Positions 32,945 to 42,991 of a stretch of 64,000 nt of DNA are shown one piece after another. The notes under the pieces are model-generated. The model ran no database searches. It saw only the letters and a program-made list of their open reading frames with translations, and was not told where the DNA came from. Origin of the DNA: Haliclona indistincta. Lineage: Eukaryota; Porifera; Demospongiae; Haplosclerida; Chalinidae. The DNA is taken from positions 8,003,047 through 8,067,046 of the forward strand of contig OZ024786.1 of the NCBI GenBank assembly GCA_964017065.1, written 5' to 3'. The translations under genes and the position numbers were made by a program. Within the stretch, counting starts at the first letter, position 1. Each line of letters opens with the position of its first letter.

Positions 32945-34250
32945 ATGGAACCTGCGAAGAAGAAGCTGAGGCTTTCTCTGAGAAAACCTTTGAAAGAAGT
33001 TGAAAATCGCTTTGCTCCACCCGTGGAAACGGAGACTTTTACCGAAGCTGCTAAAGGTGTAGTACCAGCCAATACTAAACAAGCCAACGGCTGGGCCGCC
33101 CGTACGTTTATCTCATGGGTCGAACATTGGAACAAAATCAAGCCCGAAGACCCAATACCTATGGATATATTGCATTGCAACGATGCAGATACTGTCAGCA
33201 AGGTTTTGCGCTATTTTGTGTTGGAAGTAAGAAGATCGGACGGACAGTGCTATCCACCTACAACGATCCGGAATCTCCTTAGTGGTCTCAATAGGATAAT
33301 GAAGGACAATGGAGTTTCTTTTTCTATTTTTGACAAGGAAGACCGAAGGTTCGGAGATCTTTTACGCACGCTAGATACAATCACTAGTAGTTTGCATCGC
33401 CAGGGCGTGGGTTCTGTAAGAAGTTCTGCACCGGTTATTTCATTCGAACATGAGGCATTATTTTGGTCAAAAGGGTTGCTAGGATTGGAAACTCCCAGAA
33501 CTCTACAACATGCTGTGTTTTATGTTTTAGGTTTAAACTTTGTATTACGCGGTGTAGACGAGCAATACAACTTGAAGCAGAAGTTTACTCTGAAAAGTAT
33601 TCTTTGAATATACTGAGTTTATTTCTAAGAATAACCAGCATCGATTTAAAGATATTAATTTTAGCAGCAAATGTGTAAAAGCATATGCTCAGCCTGGGTC
33701 TGACAGATGTCTTGTGAAGCTGCTCGATTTTTACTTGCAGAAACTACCACCTGACCCACTCAGCACTGTATATGAGACCGCTTGATCACAAACCAGTTGA
33801 TCCTAGTAAGCCATGGTTTTGCAATGCTCGTGTTGGGGTCAACACACTCAAAAAAATCATCCCCAATCTTTCTCTAGAAGCTGGCATTGGTGTGCATTAT
33901 ACAAACCATTCACTGCGTGCTACAGCAGTGACAAGAATGTATGAGAAAGGAGTTCCGGAGAAGATCATTGCAGAAAATCTGGTCACAAGAGCTTGAAGTC
34001 TTTGCGTATGTATGAGCACACGTCAGTCGATCAAGAAAAAGCTGCAGGCGAGTCGATAGTCACAGGGAAATTATACCAGACAGAGGAAACATCATCTTCT
34101 GTTGCAGAGCCTAAGCCTTCTTTATCTACTGAGAAAATTCCAGAGATTGAGAAGAAACCTTCATCTGAGAAACTACCTGAGTCACAAAAGAAGTTTGCCC
34201 AACAGTTTTCTAGTCTCCAGAATTGTACTTTCAATTTCTATACTTCATGA
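32945..34250 (+). pseudogene. Crypton tyrosine recombinase, frameshifted
   Basis: From ATG 32945, 221 codons encode an N-terminal core-binding-like region (NTKQANGWAARTFISWVEHW) and the first catalytic arginine region LRGVDEQYNL. A frame change near 33600 follows. The next part reads CVKAYAQPGSDRCLVKLLDF, then WFCNARVGVNTLKK and TNHSLRATAVTRMYEKG, with the H-x-x-R motif. After a one-base shift near 33976 come SGHKSLKSLRMYEHTS, with the GH pair and the tyrosine nucleophile. The C-terminus is acidic/proline-rich. All catalytic positions survive, so decay looks recent. It belongs to the family that also gave rise to domesticated DUF3504 proteins. Confidence 0.8.
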
Positions 34251-34377
34251 CTGTTTTGTGACCTTTGTGACAGTGACACTTTCATGCTGCATTGTTCATT
34301 ATAACCAAATTTGGTAATAACATTTTATCACTTACATTGGTAACGCCTGCACATTGCACTTTGAAAAGGTGAGAACC

Positions 34378-34540
34378 CGCCTACCTTACTATATTTAACC
34401 CGCCTACTGTGCTATATTGTCCCTGGCCGTGCTATATTGTCCCTGGCCGTGCTATATTTTCCCCGGCCGTGCTATATTTTCCATATTGCGAACGGCGTTC
34501 ACATTATGGAAAATATAGAACGGGCGGCGCCTTTGATACG
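34378..34540. repeat. Tandem GGCCGTGCTATATTTTCC repeat with terminal hairpin
   Basis: Four to five units of about 20 bases; the last one pairs with a reversed copy (CTATATTTTCCATATTG ... ATTATGGAAAATATAG). It marks the 3' end of the Crypton insert. Confidence 0.75.
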
Positions 34541-34561
34541 CCCACGCAGAGTGCTACAATT

Positions 34562-35034
34562 ACCTATATTGATTGGACAGTCTTGATGGCTAGTACGAAT
34601 GTGAGAGGAAGAAACAAATCAGCACTTTTTCTCAGTAAATTTTTCCAAGAGTTACCTATTGAGTCTCCTCTTATTCTTATTCATAGGATCGCCACTCTCT
34701 GTGACTAGTTCGTAAATGAGTTGTAGATCCACACTTGCACTTCTTTTTACTAGCTGTGAGGACAGCTTTATCGGGCCCAGACACTGAGGAGCTACTAAGA
34801 AGTTCCCTAACACCTGTCGAGTGATCAAATTTAGAGTCGTCTTCACCATCCTCCTCTTCATAGTCATGCCTTATTTCCTGTTGCTTAACCCATTGCTTTC
34901 TCTCTTGTTCCAAGTCACGTGCGCATGCATGCATTCTTCCACTTGTTCCTCTTCTTCTATTTAGAATTTTCATTTCTTAACTTCTCTAGTTTCTTCTTCC
35001 TATTCTTGTTTGCCTGCTCCAGTGCTTCCTGCAA
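34562..35034 (-). pseudogene. MULE remnant copy 4, coding part
   Basis: Minus-strand frame GTSGRMHACARDLEQERKQ, KQQEIRHDYEEEDGEDD and the zinc knuckle CKCGSTTHLRTSHRE match copy 1. The match ends inside the coiled coil (GCTTCCTGCA at 35034), where other sequence begins. Confidence 0.75.
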
Positions 35035-35076
35035 TTATAAGTATTAATTTGTTGCTCATCTACATGTCCATTACAG

Positions 35077-35277
35077 GGTTGTCCGGACGTTTCAGTAGTA
35101 ATCTATGATCAGCCCCAACTATTTCTCGCATTGGGAGAGGTAAATAGTTTAGTAATGATATACAGTCATAACTTGCTTACCTACAACAAGCCTTCACTAA
35201 TCTGGCAAAAGAAACGGGAAAGTCAAGTCGGACAACTTATGATGTACCTTATGGGTTGTCTGTTTCAAAGAATGAAA
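35077..35277 (+). pseudogene. Paralogous GxPDV...E nuclease-like exon pair
   Basis: Exon 35077-35139 is 63 bases, phase 0, GCPDVSVVIYDQPQLFLALGE; the gene at 12797 has a 63-base, phase-0 exon GYPDVVIRFFSEDEVVIMTAE. With a 51-base intron the next exon (35191-35277) gives ESQVGQLMMYLMGCLF against RSHIGQLLAYIIGHTL. The lysine of ELK is not obvious here. Upstream exons were cut off by the MULE junction at 35034. It may be separate from, or spliced to, the DUF3504 exons that follow. Confidence 0.5.
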
Positions 35278-35376
35278 GTAAACAATAGACCAAGCCCTGT
35301 GTTAGGTTGTTGTTAGGTATGTTTATTGTTAATACCTATAGCTGTGTGCTTGAATGTGTTTTACTATTACATACAG

Positions 35377-36468
35377 AGAGGAAGACGCCCTCGACTACGC
35401 CATCTGTAGAGTCATCAGATGTTGACAATGAGTACTATGAAGGTGATGAAGAAGATCCATTTATGGACAGGCATAGGAAAAGGAAAGCAAAGAAAGGTAT
35501 AATACTATACACTGTGAATTGATTGAAACACAAATACGTAAACACAAAAAAGGCGACTAGCTGGTGTATTGGTAGTTGGAATGCGCGGTGTGATGCCCGA
35601 GGACTGCCTTCCAACTTGCTACAGACAACATCTGCGGCTGAACTAAACGAACATCTTCAACATGTCATCTTGGAGGCAAACAGGCAGGACGGTTGTCCCT
35701 ATCCACCCAATTCACTCTATCAACTAGTAGCTGGAATCCAGAGACACTTGAAAGAGACTGGCAGACCCGAACTCTCTATTCTAGACCCAAAGAATCTGGA
35801 TTTTTTCCAATCTCGCCAGGTGCTTGATGCCAGGATGAAAGAGTTAACATCGAAGGGGTTGGGGACAGTCAACAGCCATTGACACCAGAGCAAGAAGATT
35901 ACCTATGGGATCAAGGAATATTTGGTACAGGTAATGCCGAGAGCATGCTCAACACAGTCTTTTGGTACAACTGCAAATGCTTTGGTTTGCGTGGTGGTGA
36001 TGAACACAGGAACCTAGAAGTTGAACAGTATTCTATTGATCACGATGAGAAAGGCAGATTTCTTCGTTTTGTTGGTAGACTATCCAAAAACTACCAGGGT
36101 GGTTTGCAACATAGAAGAATTCAGAATAAAGACCTGTGTATCTACAGCACACCAATCACAGTGGAAAGGTCACCTGTGCTACTAGTTTGTTTCGCAGTGG
36201 AGTGGATGAGCAGTTGATTAAGAAGCAAACAGGTCATCGAAGCGATGCAGTTCGAGCATATAAGACAACCAGCTCAGAACAAGATGCGATGGTTTCCAAT
36301 ATTCTGCAGCCTCCTCAACCCAAGAAGCCAGAGAAAGAAAACATGCCAGCTTCACAGTCTCAGCCATGTACTTCAGCTAAGTGTTCCGACTTGCAGTTAC
36401 CTTCTGAACGCTCAATGCAACTTCCAGGAGGGGTCAACATCTCGTATTCATTCTACAACAAAAACTGA
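35377..36468 (+). pseudogene. Second Crypton/DUF3504-type recombinase, broken
   Basis: An acidic then basic leader exon (35377-35496, ending DRHRKRKAKK) is followed by NTKKATSWCIGSWNARC, YPPNSLYQLVAGIQRHLKE and VLDARMKELTSKGLGT. A frame change near 35870 leads into TPEQEDYLWDQGIFGTG, LRGGDEHRNLEVEQYS and SKNYQGGLQHRR. The region between KDLCIYSTP and TNHSGKVTCATSLFRSGVDE is deleted (near 36160) with another frame change. GHRSDAVRAYK follows. The second box reads HSGK instead of HxxR, as in DUF3504 proteins thought to lack recombinase activity. Confidence 0.75.
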
Positions 36469-36859
36469 GCAAACTTCACTGTGAACACAATGTATTTATT
36501 CAGCTTTCATTATTAATTCGGCTGCATTTCACTTACTCAGCTGAATTTCATTTATACAGCTGCATTTCATGACCAGTATTAAAAGGTGCATAAAAATCTG
36601 ATTGTTCAGAATAGCTTTAGCATGGTACAAGTAAGATATCTCCCGTGTTAGTGTGATATCCAACCCGTTATATCCAGCGGAAAAGGGCAAGCGCTCTCGT
36701 GAAGCCTCGGAAGCACCTCAGGCTACGCCCTCGGTGCTTCCGAGGCTTCACTTGAGCACTTGCCCTTTCCCGCGGGATATAACGGGTCATATATTCCGCT
36801 GACGCGAAATATATCCTACACGAAATTTTTGAGTGAATTTCCCTTCACGATGCTGTAAA
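36469..36859. other. Intergenic with large hairpin
   Basis: No gene; holds the inverted repeat at 36663-36787. Confidence 0.4.
36663..36787. repeat. Near-perfect 55-base inverted repeat
   Basis: ACCCGTTATATCC...GAAGCCTCGGAAGCACC and its complement (GGTGCTTCCGAGGCTTC...GGATATAACGGGT) are separated by about 15 bases. It could be a foldback element; no target duplication was found. Confidence 0.75.
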
Positions 36860-37241
36860 GACGGGAGGTTGTATCAGGTTGTATCACAAGAAGAAGTTTA
36901 TCAACATGCTAGGAGGCCAGCTAGGGAATATCATATGTATAGAGTACATCATGCGCCAAGGGATGCTGACCTTCTCATTGTCAAGAAAGCTGTTGAGTCT
37001 GCTGCAATTATGAACACCGGAAATGACACAGATTTGCTCAATTTGCTATGCTATCATGCAATTAAAGCTTTGACTCTCAAAGAATCTTCTTTCGACCAGA
37101 ACCAATTGAAAAGAAATCCACCAATAATTCAGAAGTTCAACTGAGCCAGATAAATACTTTCGTGAACAAGCCAGAGCATTTGGTGTACACTCTGAACATG
37201 TCATTGTTGCAGGGGAACGAATGTCGGTCAGCATTTACAAT

Positions 37242-37257
37242 AGAGACATTTAGATTT
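37242..37257 (+). repeat. Left TIR of Harbinger element
   Basis: AGAGACATTTAGATTT, pairs with 39947-39962 with one mismatch. Confidence 0.85.
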
Positions 37258-37548
37258 ACACGTTTTTGGACAAACGTGTTACCTGTAACGTGTAGAGATC
37301 ACGTGCGCATGCCTAATTCAGACGTTACACGTTGAATCCACGAGGATTTCACCTGTAGAAGCGTGTCTACACGTTGGTCGACTCCCTGTAGCTCCCGCTG
37401 GTATACTGTACGCTAGATTCACGTAAGTTGAGTATAGATGAATTCACTGATGTCTAGTTTAACTGTTTTTCTACTGAAAACATGGCTTCTTGTTCATTCT
37501 TACTGGTGAAACGGTATTTTTATTACCCATATGCAGTATAGTAAGAGT

Positions 37549-38467
37549 ATGCCACAATTCCGCTGGCCTGAGGTCGAGAACGACATCGCTTTGGCTAGAG
37601 AAGTTGCTTCAAAGCGTCCCTCCAAGATGTTAGACTGGGAAGCCATCGCACAAGTGCTGAGTACTGCTTTTTCAACCAGCAGTAAGCCAGTACATATCAA
37701 GGGTAGGGGTTGCAAAGAACGAATGGAAAGGTCGTTGGCTAAGTTTCGTTCGGACGACAGGCAAGCTCTCAAGAGGTGTGTAATTCTATTGGTTGATGTC
37801 GTAATGACATATATTTTTCTTAAAAAAGATCAGGAACTGAAGAAGACTTTACCGAGCTTTCTCAGCTACTTCAAGACATTTCTGATTACAAAAGAGATGT
37901 TGAGAGTGCTCAGGAAAAGGAACGAGAAGCTAGAAAACTAAAAGAGATTAATGACAAACTTGCCGGAGAAGAGATGCGCAACTCGGCAATGGAGTCGATG
38001 ACTAGTAAGTGCTATGCTATCATTGTAAATGCAAATGTATTATTTCTAATCATTGTAGAGCGTAAGCGTAGAAGAGAGAAAAAAGATCTAGATGAAGTCA
38101 CGCCAGATGAGTTTTTGCAAGGTGATTGTGAGGATGAAGAGCAAGGTAAAACTTGTTTATCACACTACATCATGATTTTGTATTACTTACAATAGCGTCA
38201 CCAAAAAAGATCAAGAGAGCATCAAAATTATCAGCAGTTGAGATGCTAAACTCAAAAATCGATAGAAAGGCTGATTTGAAGAAAGCTGAGTTGGATATTC
38301 GCCAACAAGAATTGGACCTACGCAAGGTACAGATGGAAAGAGACTATGAAGAAAAGAAGAAGGTCGAAGAAGAGAGGAAGCAAAGGATGGAACTAGAGTT
38401 CATGGAACGCAAAGCAATGATTGGGCTACTGCAGAAGCTAGCACCGCCTCCTCCTACTCCTGAGTGA
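37549..38467 (+). CDS. Harbinger Myb/SANT-like protein, 253 aa
   Basis: Exons 37549-37775, 37829-38004, 38059-38145 and 38196-38467 join in phase to 253 codons. The N-terminal trihelix-type region reads FRWPEVENDIALAREVAS, then DWEAIAQVLS and GCKERMERSLAKFRSDDRQALKR. Coiled coils (SAQEKEREARKLKEINDKL and a long KKAELDIRQQELDLRK helix) and a basic stretch (KRKRRREKKD) follow; the tail is proline-rich. In Harbinger elements this partner binds the ends and helps bring the transposase into the nucleus. The ATG at 37549 (MPQFRW) is preferred to one at 37531 because the related fragment at 51358 also begins MPGFRW. Confidence 0.85.
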
Positions 38468-38552
38468 ATTTAAACAGCCAAGAGGCATCAAGTCACTTAT
38501 TATTATTATTTTAACCAAATTATTATTAAAATTTAACCATTGTATCACTTAA

Positions 38553-39838
38553 TTAAACATTTGATAAGTATTGTTCAAGTGATGGTGGTTGAACATTGAA
38601 AAAAGTCGATGTTTGTGAGCCATATAAGCAGGTATGACAGTTTGTCAACAATGCAGCAACTGTGTAATGCTTGCCAACAGGAAGTAACAAAACTCTGTTG
38701 CTCCTCTTGAAGTCTACGAACGTGAAGTATTGGCATAGTTTACCAAACACCCATTCGACACACACACGGACTCGGCTCATTGATTTATTGAAATCATCCT
38801 GCTGTTGTGTGACCTGCGCTCCTTTGTACGGACCTAAAATGTATCTAGAAACTCTATATGCTGGATCACCATACAATATGTATGGTGATCCAGAAGGCTG
38901 GATAAACTGTGCAAGTTGTCGAGCTAGCCCACTTTCAGCCAACATGAAAGCGTCATGCCGCCTGCCTTCAACTGGACCAAACAAGTTCACAATCAATCCA
39001 TTAGGAGCTACAACTGACTGTGGATAAAGAATAATAAAATTACTATGGGTTAGTGTTATGATAAATCACCTGAAATTTAATGCAGTGTACTCTTTTATGA
39101 CCACTAAACATCACTCTCTGGTTGCGTACTGGACATGCTATTGGGCGAACTGTTCCATCGATCAAACCCCAACAGTTTTGTAAGGCAGCTCCCTTGGCGT
39201 GTATAGCTTCTGAAAATCTTGCCATGTCTAACCAGACATGATCGATCTTTGCCAGCCGATCTTTGAAGTTCTCATAGACATCATCAAGTACCTGCACACA
39301 CACAAACTTACTAATAAGATAGTATCACTGTTGTAGAGTTTTCATACCATGTTAACGATAATACTTAATTCAGGCTCTGTTCGTCCGAATAATGGACAGA
39401 GATCGTACAATCTATTGGGATAACTCAATCGCCGTAGCAAAATGAGCAGTGCCTCCATGCCTGTAGCCTGGCTATACCTGTAGGTATCAGGAAGGCCAAG
39501 GGCCAGGTACAACCTGTGCAGATCTTCCTTTCCAAATCTGTTTCGAAATCATGACTAGTGAAGTTTGTAGCAAAATTAAAGCTTACCTAAACAGACGTTC
39601 ACATTGTACTTCATCAAGATCGTCAATGCACACACGAGTACGATATGGACGATCGACTGGAGGAAAAATGGTTTCTAAGAGAACTGCAGCAGTTTCTATG
39701 TCATCGTCAGAAGATTCGCTGCTGTCTGAATATAAAAGTACTGTAGCTAGCTCATCTAAGTCTCGCCTGTATACGTAAAACAAGTACACAGGCAGTTAAA
39801 ACGCGGAGAAGCCAGTCTTACCTTTGGCTTGCTGCCAT
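38553..39838 (-). CDS. Harbinger DDE transposase, 357 aa, intact
   Basis: Minus-strand exons 39838-39822, 39766-39587, 39537-39348, 39291-39070 and 39017-38553 join in phase (GT-AG introns) to 357 codons without a stop, starting MAASQRRDLDE. The N-terminal part includes a serine/aspartate-rich stretch and RLFRFGKEDLHRLYLALGLP. Three catalytic-type acids are visible: D in GLIDGTVRPI, D in YGDPAYR and E in RVCVEWVFG. The length matches HARBI1-type transposases (about 350 aa). The gene converges with the Myb-like gene, with 85 bases between stops. The tiny 17-base first exon is inferred from phase and splice sites. Confidence 0.88.
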
Positions 39839-39946
39839 CTTGCCACACGGAACACAGCTTACACGTGATTTGAATCTAAATCGCAATTTATTACAACAAC
39901 GAGTACCGGACGCGTACTGGCTACACGTTACACGTTACGCGTTCTA

Positions 39947-39962
39947 AAATCTAAAAGTCTCT
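39947..39962 (-). repeat. Right TIR of Harbinger element
   Basis: Reads AGAGACTTTTAGATTT inward; one mismatch to the left end. Confidence 0.85.
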
Positions 39963-40222
39963 AATGAGAAAAACGGGAAGACCTTGATTTATTATACATT
40001 CTAATAATCATTTTAAACTACAAAGATAGAGGCTATCCTTCAAGAACTTGGAGTGTCGGAATCAAGTATGGTAAACTTCAAGAAAGAGAAGGTAAATCAG
40101 TGACTACCTAACTTCAATGTCTATTACAATTCTTCTTGTAGGTTTATATTGCCACTATTAAACTTTTGTCTGATGTACATATTAAAGAACTGGGTATTGA
40201 TAAAATTGGTATTAGAAATTAG

Positions 40223-41833
40223 AAGGAGATGTCAGGAATCTCATTACTGTAAGTTCAATTACCATAGAATCATTTTTTAACACATGCTCATCTGGGTAAT
40301 AGCAACAATTTGGGTTAAAAAACGGGAAATTTGTCATGGTGCACAGTCGTGTGTGCTTACAAAACCAGTATATGCAGATTACAAAACACAAGTAGCTATT
40401 TGGTTTCAGACGCCAAGATATTCTTGATGGCAAATACTCAATTTAAACATTGCTTGCTGTGTATCCACCGATGAAGTCTCCCAATGAGGTGGGCAGTCAC
40501 ACTTAGTTAGACATTTCAATTAGTATCATTTTTAGCTATGAAAGTTATATTTAGCAATGGAACGCCCTATGCGAAAATTAGTAGTAACCGTTAGATGTAA
40601 TGAAAATCAATTTTGCAATCAATAACCATTGGTAGTTGTCCGTTCAGTTGCCTTTTGTGTTGTAGTTGCCCCTTGCCGGCGAATCACACGCGTTACGAAT
40701 AACTTAGTATTACAGAGCTTTACACAACGACATGCATGTTTGTCAGTCAGAAGTTACAACTCTCTTTACAGTAGACCAAGTGATCAAGCGGCAGAAAGAG
40801 CTGCCATCACTTGGTGCATTAGAGAAAATGGAGTAGAATAATTGGTAAGCTATGTGCGGATAAACAGTTCTCTGTGGCTACCGAGCATTACTTTTTGGTG
40901 GCTGTAAGCTAACATTTTGACTGTATAATTACAATCAAATTGCACTTTCAATCAGCTTGAGCTAGCCACTGATCACAGGCAAGACAAGACTTACATGTAC
41001 AATCTGCTGCTTGATATAGCAGAAACTAAAATCAACAACCAGTGCTATGAAGCAGCCGTATCTCCCTGCAAGGAAATTTGAAGCGCCAAGTTCTTAAATT
41101 ACACACTTACACCTGTACCAATAGACGAAGAGAGAGAAGATAAAACGTCTTGTGACCAAGGTGAAAGCACAACAAATCATAATAATTATACACATTATCG
41201 ATTGCCAATGTATGCAGACTTTGATTAAGAGGTACCAGGAACTAGTGTGGAGGTGGAGGACGACAGTGAAACAACTCAAGATGAGAAAGAAAAGGAGTAA
41301 GAAAAACAGATGCTGATGCCTATAAAGGAAAAATTCAGTAAGAAAAAACGGCTGAAAATTATAACCCGATTTCATAACGCTATTATTACACAACCAACTT
41401 TGAGAGGTACTGCAGGAGCTATTTTTGCCCTATACCTGATTGCCGTAGCACCAGGGCAATAAAATAGCTCTCAAACCACCTGGTGCAAGTGCATAAAATT
41501 CATGATTGCCATGAGAGGGTGAGGATTCTAAAGCAGGCCAAGGAAGTCGGCCCTCAGGCTCCTCGAAGGAGCAAAGCGTCCGTAAGCTGTCTAGGTCAGC
41601 TAGACAGCTAACACTGTTTGATAGACCACTGTCTGTTTGACTAACAAGAATAATCATTAATTAATAACCATTGGACACGCCTCTTATACTAATTAATAAT
41701 TGGGTTACACCTTTTTAAATAATTGGGTCACACCTTTTCAATTAACTTTGCCCTCCCTAAAGTAATAGGCTAGATTCGCCACTGCTTTTGATTCTATCAG
41801 AATCGGTGGTCTTCTTTAACCCAAATTGACAAA
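40223..41833. other. No gene recognised
   Basis: One 70-aa frame (40629-40841, with RSYNSLYSRPSDQAAERAA) could be an exon, but nothing identifies it. The remainder is AT-rich without consistent exons. Confidence 0.35.
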
Positions 41834-42242
41834 TTGAAGGCCTACAGAACACATCTAACCCAAGCAGCTATAGGTCCTGATGGTATAATCACTAAAATTT
41901 ACCGATTGATCACTTCGATCAAGTACACAACGCGAGAGAAGTTGCTCTCAAGAGAAGAGGTGTTAGAGGCAAAAAGACAGGCTTTCGATATGGAAGGACA
42001 CATACAAGAAACAAAAGACAACGAAGACCTTCACTCAGGCAATAACATCAACCAACTGATGACACTGCACTTTCACGGTGGAACACATTACAAAACCACC
42101 CCCAGCTGCTGGTAAGTGAACAAAAATTGTCAATAACAGTTTAATTATTTTCTTTAGGCCGATGTCAACTCATGGGTCAGTGGCGAGAGCGAAGTTGACA
42201 TCAATATTCTCGTCACCTACATCTTCCTCGAGGTGACCTATG
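41834..42242 (+). pseudogene. Exon pair of the rearranged recombinase-like gene
   Basis: A frame with MKAYRTHLTQAAIGPDGIIT and TREKLLSREEVLEAKRQ ends in the donor GCTG|GTAAGT. After a short intron comes an exon (from 42162) reading ADVNSWVSGESEVDINILVTY up to 42242. That exon is then broken by its own inverted copy. An intact version of it begins at 42992. I infer the two belonged to one gene. Confidence 0.4.
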
Positions 42243-42290
42243 GAGGGCAACTTCGTTCTCGCCACTGACCCATGAGTTGACATCGGTGGG
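42139..42290. repeat. Inverted repeat made of a recombinase exon
   Basis: GCCGATGTCAACTCATGGGT (42162 on) is complemented by ACCCATGAGTTGACATCGG (ending near 42288). The leftward 105 bases (from CAGTTTAATTATT) also recur in direct orientation at 42968-43073. Confidence 0.75.
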
Positions 42291-42293
42291 CAA

Positions 42294-42505
42294 CAGAGGT
42301 GGGCAACTAGGGCGCCGTGGCGGCATGCCTAGAGGAGGTGGCACTAGCGGCACTACATGCACAACTGGCGACACAACTGCCGCCACTCAAGCTGATGAAG
42401 AGTATTACAGACCGCCAAGCTGGTGGAGTGGTTGCCGCCGCCGCCGCCAGCATTGGTACACCCAGGGAGGACGAAGCTGGGCAATTGTGTGTGATCTTGT
42501 ATTAT
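42294..42505 (+). repeat. 210-bp direct repeat, left copy (right copy 48176-48387)
   Basis: About 98% identical to 48176-48387. Differences include one CCG trinucleotide unit and the splice donor: GTGAGT in the right copy is GTGTGT here. The encoded peptide has GGQLGRRGGMPRGGGTSG, YYRPPSWWSG and RRRRQHWYTQGGRSWAI. Confidence 0.85.
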
Positions 42506-42686
42506 AGCTTATCTTCCATTTTTGATGCTCCCACTTTCACCTGGATTGAGCGGGCAATCCATGGATTGTTGCGCAAAGTACGGATCCATACTGGGCTGCG
42601 CAATCCATGGATTGTCCCGATCCATTGTTTGCGCATAACATAATACGTATCTAACCTGCTTCTATTGGTTCTAGCTGCTTGTGAAC

Positions 42687-42977
42687 ATGTCAGATAAGCA
42701 ATTGAAGAGACCAAGAAAAGAAGAGGAAGAGACGGATGAAGGTGATGATGAAGGTGTGGACCCTGTGATCGTGTTCCTCTTGGGTCCCTCAGAGCATATT
42801 CACCATTGCATTCAACTGCCATCATCACCTGTTCAGGTTGGTCGTGATCCTGAGGAATCCTTCATTAACACTACTACTTGGATTCATGAAACAATTACAA
42901 ACCTCCCTGGCTTTCAACACTCATATAGCTGCCTCCCTGCAATGACATTTATACCAGGCCAACAAGGCGCAGTTTAA
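42687..42977 (+). CDS. Unrecognised acidic 96-aa frame
   Basis: Starts MSDKQLKRPRKEEEETDEGD. A donor-like CAG|GTTGGT lies at about 42836, so only the first part may be exon. No domain recognised; it sits between the two copies of the ADVNSW exon. Confidence 0.3.
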   Translation: MSDKQLKRPRKEEEETDEGDDEGVDPVIVFLLGPSEHIHHCIQLPSSPVQVGRDPEESFINTTTWIHETITNLPGFQHSYSCLPAMTFIPGQQGAV

Positions 42978-42991
42978 TTATTTTCTTTAGG

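Larger units (their letters stand above)
32719..34561 (+). mobile_element. Crypton-type element inserted in MULE copy 4
   Basis: Its limits follow from the uninterrupted MULE copy 3: GGTGCAATTTACATACCTGT there reads GGTGCAATTTAC, then 1.8 kb of insert, then CAATTACCTATATTG here. The insert carries one tyrosine recombinase gene, a strong inverted repeat in front of it and a short tandem repeat behind it. No terminal inverted repeats bracket the whole insert, as expected for Cryptons. Confidence 0.7.
37242..39962. mobile_element. Complete PIF/Harbinger transposon
   Basis: A 2721-base element with 16-base ends AGAGACATTTAGATTT (left) and AGAGACTTTTAGATTT (right, read inward), one mismatch, flanked by the 3-bp duplication AAT (37239-37241, 39963-39965). 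It holds two convergent genes, a Myb-like protein on the plus strand and a DDE transposase on the minus strand, both open through all exons. Subterminal repeats of ACACGTTACACGT type occur at both ends. Structure and coding capacity are those of an autonomous Harbinger. Confidence 0.9.
36860..40222 (+). pseudogene. PIN-like/SAM protein gene interrupted by a Harbinger element
   Basis: In shifted frames the left part reads KKFINMLGGQL, then DADLLIVKKAVESA and NDTDLLNLLCYHA, resembling the two acidic clusters of PIN-like nuclease domains found in several metazoan mobile-element proteins. Further on it reads GERMSVSIYN, and across the Harbinger insertion (using its AAT duplication once) continues EKNGKTLIYYT. 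After a short intron (40092-40141) a SAM-like segment follows: LQELGVSESSMVNFKKEK and SDVHIKELGIDKIGIR. The frame changes show the gene was already decayed. The family name is not known to me. Confidence 0.5.

Noticed and set aside
32758..33201. 147-codon minus-strand frame
   Set aside because: Opposite the Crypton 5' inverted repeat and recombinase start; no independent support.
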